Below the pieces are notes generated by a model. That model searched no databases. It was not told the origin of the DNA and worked only from the letters and a program-made list of their open reading frames with translations. A DNA stretch of 64,000 nt, taken from positions 49,728 through 113,727 of the forward strand of contig MKSF01000010.1 of the NCBI GenBank assembly GCA_001897155.1, written 5' to 3'. The stretch is from Bacteroidetes bacterium 47-18. GTDB lineage: Bacteria > Bacteroidota > Bacteroidia > Chitinophagales > Chitinophagaceae. Shown here in pieces: positions 9,545 through 18,401 of the stretch (within the stretch, counting starts at the first letter, position 1; each line of letters begins with the position of its first letter). A program made the position numbers and the translations under genes.

Positions 9545-10210
9545 CTAATCTTTGCTTTGCGATAATTGCTTTAACCTTTGTAAAAGACTGTATACTGTTT
9601 GGATATACCAGCTTTTGCCACCTTTTGCTGTTTTTACTTTAAGCCTGTTCAATTCGTCAGCTATACCCCTGACAGTTTGTACCCCATTGCTTTTTATTTT
9701 CTCTATAACTGGTTTAATAGATAATGCAAATGCATCCGCTTTTTCTTTATTCCGTTGTGACAACACCTCTTTCCCGAATTTTCCCAATTCAATCCCCCGC
9801 GCTTTTGCAGCCGCCAACGCCAATGTTGTTCTTTTGCTGATATCCTCGCGCTCTTTTTGTGCTACGGCCGCAAGGATATGTAGCGTGAAAGGTTCAGCAA
9901 AGGGATTATCAACAACTTTAAATGTGACACCACACTCCATTAATGATGCGATAAAGGACACTCTTCTGCTCAGGCGGTCCAGCTTGGCAATAAGCAGGGT
10001 TGCGTCCAGTCTTTTACACTCCTGAAGAGCTGCATTCAATCCCATTCTGCCGTTTCTTAAACCCGATTCTGTTTCAATGATTTCTTCAATCAATACATAA
10101 CCGTTCCTTAAGACAAAATCAGCGACAAATTTTTGTTGTGCTTCCAATCCAAGCCCGCTACGCCCCTGACGTTCGGTGGATACCCTGTAATATGCGATTG
10201 CTCTTTTCAT
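9545..10210 (-). CDS. Serine recombinase (resolvase/invertase family)
   Basis: I chose the ATG at 10210 (MKRAIAYYRVST); a longer frame to 10258 lacks homology in its first 16 residues. The protein (221 residues) has the N-terminal resolvase domain with the nucleophilic Ser in YYRVSTERQ and the conserved AKLDRLSRR block, then a C-terminal helix-turn-helix region (GIADELNRL). It should cut and rejoin DNA at short inverted-repeat sites, for cointegrate resolution or element movement. Its upstream region carries two palindromes that could be its binding sites. Confidence 0.9.
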   Translation of the reverse strand: MKRAIAYYRVSTERQGRSGLGLEAQQKFVADFVLRNGYVLIEEIIETESGLRNGRMGLNAALQECKRLDATLLIAKLDRLSRRVSFIASLMECGVTFKVVDNPFAEPFTLHILAAVAQKEREDISKRTTLALAAAKARGIELGKFGKEVLSQRNKEKADAFALSIKPVIEKIKSNGVQTVRGIADELNRLKVKTAKGGKSWYIQTVYSLLQRLKQLSQSKD

Positions 10211-10282
10211 GACATCATAATCTTTTCCACCCCAGAGCGCTTGTCTGTTCAAAAGCAAACCAAGGTTTAACTTTGAACAGAA

Positions 10283-10306
10283 ATTTAACAGTCCGAGGTC
10301 TGTTTA
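10283..10306. promoter_or_regulatory. Palindrome upstream of the recombinase gene
   Basis: An imperfect dyad TTTAACAG-N8-CTGTTTAA lies 73 bases upstream of the recombinase start. The symmetry and position suit an operator or recombination half-site. Function is inferred. Confidence 0.4.
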
Positions 10307-10390
10307 ATAAAACTTACAATTATTTAATACATTGACTAAGAATAACATAATGAAAATATTTGTCAAGAAAAGTGGTTAGGAATACAACGG

Positions 10391-10428
10391 TTTGTTCACA
10401 TACATACGTTCGTACGCATATGAACAAA
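10391..10428. promoter_or_regulatory. 38-bp palindrome in the divergent intergenic region
   Basis: TTTGTTCA and TGAACAAA face each other across a centre that is itself nearly symmetric (around TACGTTCGTA). It lies between the divergent recombinase and the 10483 gene. It may be a recombinase resolution site or an operator shared by both genes. Confidence 0.45.
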
Positions 10429-10446
10429 TTTTATGCAATAAATTTC

Positions 10447-10454
10447 TATTTTTG
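10447..10454 (+). promoter_or_regulatory. Promoter -7 element (TAnnTTTG)
   Basis: TATTTTTG matches the Bacteroidota -7 consensus and lies 29 bases before the start codon of the 141-residue protein gene. Confidence 0.5.
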
Positions 10455-10482
10455 ATTTTGATTTCTTTAATCCCCCTATCCT

Positions 10483-10908
10483 ATGAAAGAAAAATCATTA
10501 TTTGAAAATGAGTTTGAACAACGCATATTCCAGTTCGATGACGAAGAAAAGATCAAGCATTTTACTGACCAATGGCACGAGCACGAACGGAAGAAAAAAG
10601 AGTATGAACGACTTTACTTTCAGCAGGTCAACTCCTACGCAGCACACCGCCAGAAGTTCGGAAATGTAAAAGCACCTGAAAGACCCTATGAATATAAATT
10701 AGGTCTTGATCGGAAGTTAATCCGGGAGATGGATGATTCCTTACAAGAAATTGCTCAACAACGCCAGCAATCAGCTACTCCTTCTGCAAATGACAACAGA
10801 ACAGCAAAGGAAATGACCAGGGAACAGAAAAAACAGGCGTTTCTTGAGCAAATCAAACAAATCCGGGAGGATAATGAAAAGTTTAAGGCAAGGGGACGCG
10901 AAAGATAG
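10483..10908 (+). CDS. Small charged protein, possibly mobilisation-related
   Basis: The 141-residue protein is highly charged and predicted helical or coiled-coil, with no signal peptide. Its C-terminus (EQIKQIREDNEKFKARGRER) resembles the tail of the truncated relaxase at 5907-7004, which ends in ERIKEIRR followed by GRG/GRERE. This suggests an accessory mobilisation protein or a shortened relaxase relative. I do not recognise the N-terminal part. It has its own likely promoter and lies divergent from the serine recombinase. Confidence 0.65.
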   Translation: MKEKSLFENEFEQRIFQFDDEEKIKHFTDQWHEHERKKKEYERLYFQQVNSYAAHRQKFGNVKAPERPYEYKLGLDRKLIREMDDSLQEIAQQRQQSATPSANDNRTAKEMTREQKKQAFLEQIKQIREDNEKFKARGRER

Positions 10909-10971
10909 CCCAATTCCCTGGAACAAATTATTTATAATATATAATTTCGAAATTCCCATATCCAAATAACC

Positions 10972-12495
10972 ATGAATAAATCTTATCTCTATCTTATGGT
11001 TGTTTGTGCTGTTCTAAATTTTTGTACCGTTTCTGAAGCACAAACTCCCAATATCCCACAAATTCCCCAACCCTTGCACCCGTCTCGAATAGGAGGGAGC
11101 TCTTCCATTACAAATAGAACTTTTTCTAATCCAACCAAGCAGATTAAAATGGGGGCTACAGCAAATGATCTTTTAAAACAGGCTCAAGCGGCGAATCCGT
11201 ATTACGGATATGGCAACACTCCTGCGGAGAACCAGAAAGTCAATGAAGCACGGATAAGAATGCAAATGGCGAATGACCCGGCCTATAACCCCTCGTTGCG
11301 GAACGCAACAGCAAACAGGAATATGACCCATAAAAATCTGGAGATCCTGTTACAGGATATTATCATTCAGGAGAACCAAAGAATAAAGTCCTCACGACAA
11401 ACAGGCCCTGATTATAAGCCTGATAAATCGCCTTCTCAACAAACTATGGCCTATTCCAAGGCATTAGACGCGCTTAAAGATATGTTGACAGGAAAGAGAA
11501 ATATATCATTAGCTGATGCCTATTTCCTTATGGAAGATGCTTTTGGTGATCCTTATCTGAATGAAGGAGAATACAAGAAAATCATCAATCAATCCGTGCA
11601 ATTCATCAAGAAATGGATGACACAAAACTCACTCAATACCCGTGATAATTCCGCTATCAACTATGCTGTCCAACAGTTCATGGGAAAAGAAATACACATA
11701 TATGAAACTGTTCAAAATACAGAAGGTCTGCCTGCTATTACTACAAAAGTTCATAAACCCTTTCTGTATGATTATATAGACTACGCTGGAGAAAAGGATC
11801 ACAGAAACTACTTCCTCACCAAATGCCTTGCCACCGGCATGGGGCAATGCAACAGCCTTCCTGCTGTTTACCTCGTCCTTGTCGAAGCACTGGGCGGGAA
11901 AGCACATCTTGCAATGGCACCCCAGCACGCGCTGATTAAATATCCTGATAAGGATGGGACAATGCGGAATTATGAACCTACCTCTAATTGGGTCATAAGT
12001 GACCAATGGTATCTGGAGCACCTGTTTATCACTCCTAAAGCGATAGCCAGCGGCATATACTTAACCCCATATAATAAGAAACAGATCATTGCAGATATAG
12101 TCCTCCAGCTCACTTATGGTTATTTCAGGAAATTCGGAGCGGCAGATCACCATTTTATTCACGAAGCCATAAATCTTGCGAAAAGCCAATTCCCGAAAGA
12201 TAATAATATTGCGGTCTATTTTTCATACAGCAATCTGTATGCATACCAACTAGCACAGGTCATGCGCAAGCATTCCATACCAACGGTAGATGATATCGCA
12301 CGCTATCCGGAAGCACAAAACATTTATAAAAAGTGGGTTATCAACGAACAAAAAATTACACAGTTAGGGTATCAGGAAATTCCTGAAGCGCTTTACGAAA
12401 CCATGTTGAGAACTCAAGAATTCAGGGGACAACAACAGGAGGAATTAAACATTGATGGCAAAGTAAAGCGCAGTCAATTTATCCATATTAAATAA
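10972..12495 (+). CDS. Secreted transglutaminase-like protein
   Basis: The 507-residue protein has a signal peptide (cleavage after SEA) and a Pro-rich start to the mature part. Its central domain carries a likely Cys nucleophile in GMGQCNSLP (about residue 293) and a His in PQHALIKY (about residue 317), followed by YEP, spaced as in transglutaminase-like cysteine peptidase folds. The helical C-terminal third looks TPR-like and aligns with the middle of the next gene (shared YP, LGYxE, P blocks). The pair appear to be paralogues. Substrate unknown. It lies 13 bases before that paralogue in the same direction. Confidence 0.65.
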   Translation: MNKSYLYLMVVCAVLNFCTVSEAQTPNIPQIPQPLHPSRIGGSSSITNRTFSNPTKQIKMGATANDLLKQAQAANPYYGYGNTPAENQKVNEARIRMQMANDPAYNPSLRNATANRNMTHKNLEILLQDIIIQENQRIKSSRQTGPDYKPDKSPSQQTMAYSKALDALKDMLTGKRNISLADAYFLMEDAFGDPYLNEGEYKKIINQSVQFIKKWMTQNSLNTRDNSAINYAVQQFMGKEIHIYETVQNTEGLPAITTKVHKPFLYDYIDYAGEKDHRNYFLTKCLATGMGQCNSLPAVYLVLVEALGGKAHLAMAPQHALIKYPDKDGTMRNYEPTSNWVISDQWYLEHLFITPKAIASGIYLTPYNKKQIIADIVLQLTYGYFRKFGAADHHFIHEAINLAKSQFPKDNNIAVYFSYSNLYAYQLAQVMRKHSIPTVDDIARYPEAQNIYKKWVINEQKITQLGYQEIPEALYETMLRTQEFRGQQQEELNIDGKVKRSQFIHIK

Positions 12496-12508
12496 TATAA
12501 TTAATTTT

Positions 12509-14572
12509 ATGCGATCAAAATTATTTGGCCTTTTATTGCTCATTCACGCAATGCCGCTTATAACTGTCGGTCAGGAGCCGAACAACAATACAGATCACTA
12601 TTTCAAGGCAAAGAATGAAATAGTAGATATGCTCGAAGGAAAAGTCCCTTTAAGCTATGAACGCGCAATTTATTTAATAGAAAACGCCTGGTGGGATGGT
12701 GAGCTGGATGATGATTTATTCGATGCTTTCATTGCTAACGGGATCAATCATATAAAAACAATCGAACAGCAAAGTACGTATATCTATCTTATTCCCAATG
12801 ACCCGAAGCCTTTTCATGAGATTTTAAAAGACAAGAGCAGGGAAGATGCAGGATTTAATAGCACAGCCAGGGTCAACTTTGCCATTTATGCTTATTTGAC
12901 GGATACATTAAAATTTGTAAGGCCTGATAGTACCTTATATACCAACTATCCGTCCTCCTATTCGCATTCCGATCCGTTTGGCACGGTTGATTGGAAAAAC
13001 ACACAGGTCAGCAATCTGCTTTGGAACGGGGAGGGAAACTGTTTTGCATTGGCATCTCTTTATAAGATATTTTCTGAACGCCTTCATTCAGATGCTGATA
13101 TTTGTACGGCTCCCGGCCACATTTACATTTCACACAAAGACAATAAGGGTACACAATTCAATATAGAACTGGCGACAAGGTCCTTCCCGGGTGCGGGTAC
13201 TATAGCCACGTTGAGCTATACAACTATGGATGCCATTAAAAACGGCATCTCGCTTCGACAGCTTACCACCAAACAGGCGGTAGCACTTACACTTGTCTAT
13301 TTGGCTAAAGGGTATGAAGACAAATTTTCTCAACGGGAAGATTCAGATAGTTTTCTGTTAAATTGTGCTGAACTTGCATTGCATTATGATAGTCTGAACC
13401 TCAATGCTATGCTTTTGAAATCAGAAGTATTGGAAAGAATTTTGATAGCGAAGCGGCAACCCATCGAACACCTTCGCTCATACCCGGTCTTTCAGGAATA
13501 CCAGTCGCACATACAAAAACTTTACTCCCTTGGTTACCGGGAAATGCCAAAGAATATGAAGGACATTTTAATTAGGGGATTGATGAAAGACACCATTACA
13601 CAATTGGCGCAGAAGAATTACCTGAATGCTGGCAAACTTAAAAGCCGTACAAATCGTACATCCTATGCAAGCCTGTCTGGAGGACTTTTTGATGAGACCA
13701 TCACCACAAAACCTGTTGAACAGTTCGGCAGTACACTATTCGATACAAGAACACAAACAATTAAAGGCTTTGTTCTACAGCAACAACAGCTCAACAGTTA
13801 TACCTTTGATCCGGTATTATTTGCCTGGAATATTGACCCCTTAGCTCACAAGGCTCCCGGCTGGAACCCTTACAATTTTTGCTTCAATAGTCCGGTCTAT
13901 TATATTGACCCGACTGGGGAATATCCTATTTATTTTATGACGAGAAGCTACGCCCCGTTTAAAACATTTGGCCCTGGGAATGAATGGCACGGAGATAATA
14001 GGGGGCATAGTATTGAAAAATATGCTTCATACCGTACAAGAGTTATTATCACTCATGATACAGAACTTAAAACAACGCATGCTGATGGGGGTCGGTCCCG
14101 TTCATATACAATAGACAAAAAGAAAGATGCATATTCGCCGACTCATACATCTAACCGCTCTAAAGGGTCAGATATAGATGTACACTCTTACGGGGGGAAT
14201 GAGGCACAAATAGGCGCGCCTGATATTGACCAATTTACAAAATTTACAACCAAAATAGAGGGTAATATAAATAAAGATCATATCTTAAGTATTACAGGCA
14301 CAATCAGCGGAGATGATTTTCCTAATCAAGAAAGCCTTATTTATGATGCGAAAGGAAATACGCTGTGGTTAGGAAATTTTGAAACATCAGGAGATAGACA
14401 GTGGGGACCTGTTAAAAATTTGTGGGGAAAAGATGAAGATGACGTTCACATAAATGTAAACATTCGTATAAAGGTAAATTCAGAGGGGACTTTTAAAGGC
14501 GTTATGCAGAAAGATAAAGATGGTAAAGAAAATATGATTTCGATTGATGAGTGGAACAAAAATTTTAGATAG
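12509..14572 (+). CDS. Transglutaminase-like protein with RHS core and toxin-like C-terminus
   Basis: The 687-residue protein has a signal peptide (cleavage after VG or GQ near residue 22). A transglutaminase-like domain follows, with Cys in GEGNCFALA (about residue 176) and His in APGHIYISH (about 201), then a helical region homologous to the preceding protein. From about residue 440 it has an RHS-associated core (WNIDPLAHKAPGWNPYNF, then FNSPVYYIDPTGE) ending near 471. The last 216 residues form a separate domain starting YPIYFMTRSYAP, with HGDNRGHS and ISGDDFPNQE motifs. RHS cores usually precede polymorphic toxin domains. Long YD repeats are absent. Toxicity is inferred. Confidence 0.7.
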   Translation: MRSKLFGLLLLIHAMPLITVGQEPNNNTDHYFKAKNEIVDMLEGKVPLSYERAIYLIENAWWDGELDDDLFDAFIANGINHIKTIEQQSTYIYLIPNDPKPFHEILKDKSREDAGFNSTARVNFAIYAYLTDTLKFVRPDSTLYTNYPSSYSHSDPFGTVDWKNTQVSNLLWNGEGNCFALASLYKIFSERLHSDADICTAPGHIYISHKDNKGTQFNIELATRSFPGAGTIATLSYTTMDAIKNGISLRQLTTKQAVALTLVYLAKGYEDKFSQREDSDSFLLNCAELALHYDSLNLNAMLLKSEVLERILIAKRQPIEHLRSYPVFQEYQSHIQKLYSLGYREMPKNMKDILIRGLMKDTITQLAQKNYLNAGKLKSRTNRTSYASLSGGLFDETITTKPVEQFGSTLFDTRTQTIKGFVLQQQQLNSYTFDPVLFAWNIDPLAHKAPGWNPYNFCFNSPVYYIDPTGEYPIYFMTRSYAPFKTFGPGNEWHGDNRGHSIEKYASYRTRVIITHDTELKTTHADGGRSRSYTIDKKKDAYSPTHTSNRSKGSDIDVHSYGGNEAQIGAPDIDQFTKFTTKIEGNINKDHILSITGTISGDDFPNQESLIYDAKGNTLWLGNFETSGDRQWGPVKNLWGKDEDDVHINVNIRIKVNSEGTFKGVMQKDKDGKENMISIDEWNKNFR

Positions 14573-14573
14573 T

Positions 14574-15023
14574 ATGAAAAAAAATAAAAAATTTATAACA
14601 CTATTTGTATGCTTTTTTGCTGCATATCTTTTGCCGGAACTGTTATTTCCTGATGCAATGCTATATCTTGCCGGAGGACTAGTAGCGAATTCCCTACAAG
14701 GAATATTACAAGCATTCATAGAAAACTCCCAAGATAGTCTTGTTTTAATATTATGGGCCTTGATACTTGCTACTTTTACCTTCTTGCTCTTTATTGTAAG
14801 AAACAAAGGGTTGAAATACATATTTATCGCACTGCTTTTTATCCTCTTGTATTTCGTTGATTTTGGTCTTTTCAATTTTATAAGTTATGACCCTTCAATC
14901 CCGAAAAGGATCATCTTAGATACGCCTTTTAAGAGGACAACATTCAGTTTTTTGCAGATTATATCTAAAAGTTTGATTTTGTCATTTATCGTATATCTAA
15001 GTTTGGAAAAGGAAACTAAATAA
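14574..15023 (+). CDS. Small membrane protein, candidate immunity protein
   Basis: The ATG at 14574 is one base after the stop of the toxin-like gene, indicating tight coupling. The 149-residue protein has four likely membrane helices (about residues 8-25, 55-76, 82-100 and 122-143) and no family I can name. By analogy with RHS and other polymorphic toxin loci, the gene directly after the toxin usually encodes its immunity protein. A membrane-bound protector would fit a toxin acting at the membrane or in the periplasm. The role is inference from position. A strong terminator follows. Confidence 0.65.
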   Translation: MKKNKKFITLFVCFFAAYLLPELLFPDAMLYLAGGLVANSLQGILQAFIENSQDSLVLILWALILATFTFLLFIVRNKGLKYIFIALLFILLYFVDFGLFNFISYDPSIPKRIILDTPFKRTTFSFLQIISKSLILSFIVYLSLEKETK

Positions 15024-15037
15024 GTCTCTATTATGAC

Positions 15038-15068
15038 ATGAGCCGAATAGAAAAATTATTCGGCTCAT
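15038..15068 (+). terminator. Intrinsic terminator after the toxin-like locus
   Basis: A 12-bp perfect stem (ATGAGCCGAATA / TATTCGGCTCAT) with a 7-base loop, followed by TTTAT, ends the plus-strand run that starts at 10972. Confidence 0.85.
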
Positions 15069-15230
15069 TTATATATCGGGTGCATATCAATTTCTTTCAA
15101 TTGCCACTTCTGGCACATACTTATACGTTTATATGTAAACTGATTTTATGAACTTATAAGTTTAAAAGACAAACCAAAGAGTAACCTTTAAGTCAAACAT
15201 CCTAATGATAAATATCAATATTTTATGGCT

Positions 15231-16511
15231 TTATTTTGGTTTTGGTTCGGGGTTTTTCGGTTTATTAATAACGGCATCTAAAGCATCATCGGCATCCTTA
15301 TGAATGAAATTGGATTGATAACCGATTGTCGTGGATACATTGGAATGACGGTATAACTTTTGCAGCATTTGAATTGGAATAGCATCACCCGCCATTCCGC
15401 CAAAAGTATGGCGGGCAATGTGCATTGTCAGCTTGTGTGTTATGCCTGCCGCCGGAGCAACATGCAGACGTAAAATTTTATCCAGCGCACTTGTCTTAAA
15501 GGCAATCGTTCGTTGTGTTACAAATTCATTTTCTAAATCCGTATTTTTTAATTCAGGAAAAATCAGGTCGTTTTCATTTTCCTTGAATTGCTCATAGTGC
15601 TTTAAAATTTTTACGGCTTGATCTGGTATTTTCAAAGAGCCTGCCTTATCATTCTTTCCCATTGAATAATGGAGTCGGTAGTTTTGGAAATCAGACCATC
15701 GGAGGCGTAAAATATCCGACACCCGCATCCCTGCAAAATAGAATGAAAACAGCCATAAGCGCCGTGCGTGGTCATGGCGAGGGTCTTCCAATTCCAATGT
15801 TTCAAGACTGCTAACATCCTTTGGGGAAATCCCGATTTTCTTTGAATCGGGAAATTTGATTTTTATTCCGTCATCACCGCCGAAAGGAGATATTTCCTTT
15901 GTAATGATCTTGTTTTTGCGAGCATGTGCAAAGACGGAACGAATAGCAACAAGATGATTGACTATTGTACGCTCACCAATGGGTTTCTTTGGTGTTCTGG
16001 TTGTCTTGCTAACCTTGCCAATATGGTAGGATTTCAGGAATGCCTGAAAGCGTTCAAGCAATCCCGCTGTAATGTCTGTAAATGCAATATCGCCATTATT
16101 CAGGAATTCTCGAAAATGACCTATACGAGGCTTGTCCGCCGTGTATTGATTATACTTTCCAGATGAGTGGAGGAACTTTAAATAATCCTCTGCCTGGGCA
16201 AAGAATGTTTCTGAAACTTGGGGTTTGATTTTCTGCTTAATCGCTTTGACACTGGAAGTCTCTGTTTTCGTTTCAGCTTCAATAGCTACATCATTAGCCT
16301 CTGCCAATTTCTGCAAAAGGAAATTGTTTAATCTTTTGGCATTAGGATGTGATTTTTTGACACGTGCGTTTTCCTCATCCCAATCAGTGAACTTGATGGA
16401 ATAACCAGTATGGATAAAACTTTGTTTTCTATCTTTGACAATACGAATTGCCAAAGGCATTGTACCGTCTTTATTCAGCTTTTTTCGGAGTACGATTTTT
16501 ACGCTTGCCAT
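15231..16511 (-). CDS. Tyrosine recombinase/integrase of the element
   Basis: I chose the ATG at 16511 (MASVKIVLRKK). The protein (426 residues) has an arm-DNA-binding N-terminal domain, a SAM-like core-binding domain and a C-terminal catalytic domain. All catalytic residues are visible: Arg in GMRVSD, Lys in MGKNDKAG, HIARH, His in YRHSN and Tyr in TIGYQ. It is therefore probably active. It lies about 140 bases from a tRNA-Phe 3' fragment, the usual arrangement for an element that uses a tRNA gene as its attachment site. The integrase points into the element. Confidence 0.93.
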   Translation of the reverse strand: MASVKIVLRKKLNKDGTMPLAIRIVKDRKQSFIHTGYSIKFTDWDEENARVKKSHPNAKRLNNFLLQKLAEANDVAIEAETKTETSSVKAIKQKIKPQVSETFFAQAEDYLKFLHSSGKYNQYTADKPRIGHFREFLNNGDIAFTDITAGLLERFQAFLKSYHIGKVSKTTRTPKKPIGERTIVNHLVAIRSVFAHARKNKIITKEISPFGGDDGIKIKFPDSKKIGISPKDVSSLETLELEDPRHDHARRLWLFSFYFAGMRVSDILRLRWSDFQNYRLHYSMGKNDKAGSLKIPDQAVKILKHYEQFKENENDLIFPELKNTDLENEFVTQRTIAFKTSALDKILRLHVAPAAGITHKLTMHIARHTFGGMAGDAIPIQMLQKLYRHSNVSTTIGYQSNFIHKDADDALDAVINKPKNPEPKPK

Positions 16512-16649
16512 GTTGTACCTGAAAATTTGGGTACAACATAGGTACAACATTTTTTGGATTTATCTGATGTTTGGTGAATTTATTTAATAAAAATAATACT
16601 GATAATCAATTGTATGACTACATATCAATCCATACAAAACCAATAAAAT

Positions 16650-16696
16650 AAGGACTGAAAATCCTTGTGTCGCCGGTTCGATCCCGGCCCACACCA
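16650..16696 (+). other. tRNA-Phe 3' half: right attachment site (attR-like)
   Basis: The sequence folds as the 3' half of a tRNA. It has an anticodon stem-loop (AAGGA, loop CTGAAAA, TCCTT) with anticodon GAA (Phe), a 5-base variable region, a T-arm with TTCGATC loop, a 3' acceptor strand CCACACC and a discriminator A. No 5' half with the matching GGTGTGG exists upstream; the adjacent DNA is AT-rich. This is the duplicate left when an element enters the 3' end of a tRNA gene. The intact tRNA-Phe should lie at the left end of the element, outside the window. Confidence 0.85.
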
Positions 16697-16703
16697 CGCT
16701 TTA

Positions 16704-16731
16704 AAGTCTTCCTTAACGGGGGGCTTTTTTT
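16704..16731 (+). terminator. Terminator originally following tRNA-Phe
   Basis: A 9-bp stem with several G-U pairs (AAGTCTTCC / GGGGGGCTT, loop TTAAC) followed by seven T residues lies 8 bases after the tRNA fragment. It is probably the native chromosomal terminator of the tRNA gene. Confidence 0.7.
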
Positions 16732-17122
16732 ATTGTCTGCCATTCCATGACCCTGTTTGCAGGCTTAACCGATCATCTTATTTCAGCATCAACACCCGGT
16801 CTTTAAAACAGACGTTTTCAACAATCCCGCATTCAAAGGATTATTCCCGATGTCTGCCTATCCCACAGCCCACGACAACGAAGCCATTGCCTGATATAAA
16901 GATAGTGTGGTACGGTATGCTAGCTAAAAATAACAGGCATAATTTAAACCCATAAAGCACGAAACAGTGTGCCTGAATTTTCGGGCACACTTTAAATTTT
17001 CTGTAGAATTATTGATGTGGTGTATTGGGTAGTTAGATATACAAAGAGATCAAAAAGTCGCAATTTTGTTATATATTTCAATCCTGTTATTAATCTATAA
17101 GATTCATTTAAACACCATTTTT
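16732..17122. other. Non-coding chromosomal flank of the element
   Basis: I see no convincing gene here. An 8-bp hairpin (AGTGTGCC / GGCACACT, 16966-16991) followed by a T-rich stretch looks like an orphan terminator, perhaps left from a lost gene. Confidence 0.5.
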
Positions 17123-17617
17123 ATGAAAGCCCCCTTATTGTGTTTCCTGTTATTCGCCAGCAGTATTACATTTGCTCAAAATTCAAAAATCACACAGCTG
17201 CTCAATAGCCAATTGCAAAAAGAATACAATAAGTTTTTTGATGAACATGACCAATCAATATTTAAAATAATAGAACCTTTTCGGATAGACAATAAAGGCG
17301 TTTTGACCGTTAGCATTAGCTGGGACGGCAATGCTTCAGGCGGTAAAACAAAATACCTAAGGAAGGTACCGATTGATAAAATCATAAAACTGGATAAAGA
17401 TCATAATGTAATATTTGTGACTGAAGCAGATGATGTCGTAGAGATTAAAACGGAATATGACAGCAAAGGCAATATATTACGGGAGAGCACCCAAAAATCT
17501 CATTTGTTTTTTACTGAGATCAATAGAGAAAAGCACAATATAAAATTCAGGGATCAGGTCATTAAAGCCTTTAAAAAGGCAGGTCATACGATCACAAGCG
17601 AATATTGGTGGGATTAA
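17123..17617 (+). CDS. Small secreted protein of unknown function
   Basis: I chose the ATG at 17123 because MKAPLLCFLLFASSITFAQ is a clean signal peptide; an upstream TTG would put extra residues before it. The mature protein of about 145 residues is rich in charged residues and beta-strand patterns and has no recognisable motif. It should be periplasmic or secreted. It stands alone, just outside the integrated element, and is not clearly in an operon. Confidence 0.65.
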   Translation: MKAPLLCFLLFASSITFAQNSKITQLLNSQLQKEYNKFFDEHDQSIFKIIEPFRIDNKGVLTVSISWDGNASGGKTKYLRKVPIDKIIKLDKDHNVIFVTEADDVVEIKTEYDSKGNILRESTQKSHLFFTEINREKHNIKFRDQVIKAFKKAGHTITSEYWWD

Positions 17618-18401
17618 AAGCATAAGGTTATACCAAGTTATAAACTTGCAAATTCACAAAATACGATCCCCCAAAATCTTTCGTTTTTTATAAATTACGT
17701 CACTTTTCCATACGCAAGGAAGAAATGGTTATACGATAAAATACCAAAGATGACCCCGTCACCAACAGTTATTTCCTCTTGCATAGCAATTCACCCACCC
17801 ATCCAAAATAAAACTGGTTGGTCCTCTGGTTTGCCTTTCCACGTAACCATTACCCGAAATAGGAAAGGATAGAACACCGGATTGCATTTAACACCTGTGA
17901 AGTATTTTTCTTTACCTTGCTGACCTTGCCTAATATAATATTCAGAAGCGCTCCGGAGCATACCTTTTCGGATTTCCAACACAGGAATTATGGCTCCTGT
18001 TCTTTATTGAGATATAGGTATTCTACTTTACTTTGTGGTATATAATAACCACTGGCTTTTTTTCATTTTCCCCGTGCAAAAATGCCGGACAGCCCCCTGA
18101 GCGTTCAGATATATCAGGCCGCCATTGCCAGGGAGCCGGACTATGTGCTAAAGCAAGGGCTTTAAAGTCCTAAAAAATAAAACAATAATTTCAAATTAAC
18201 TATTTGTTAAAAATTTAAGTATCTTAGTGGTATAATTACTGAATTGTCTCTTTGAAAAATTTTCTCAAAGTCAGGCAGGGAACCTTAAACCATTGAAAGT
18301 TATAACCGATTGATCCTGGCAGACCAACTCTACCTGATCTTTCATTCGTTTATTACACATCAGCAGGTATTATTTAGTTTCTAATTTCAATAATTATAAA
18401 A
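17618..18401. other. Gene-poor stretch with possible gene remnants
   Basis: No intact gene is convincing. At 18082-18165 a 27-codon frame ending EPDYVLKQGL looks like the C-terminal end of a lost gene. A minus-strand frame at 17791-17982 is short and has no recognisable motif. The last 200 bases before 18402 are AT-rich and should hold the promoter of the large secreted protein. Confidence 0.4.

Noticed and set aside
18082..18165. 27-codon frame as a real small gene
   Set aside because: It is too short, has no supporting context, and looks more like the tail of a lost gene.
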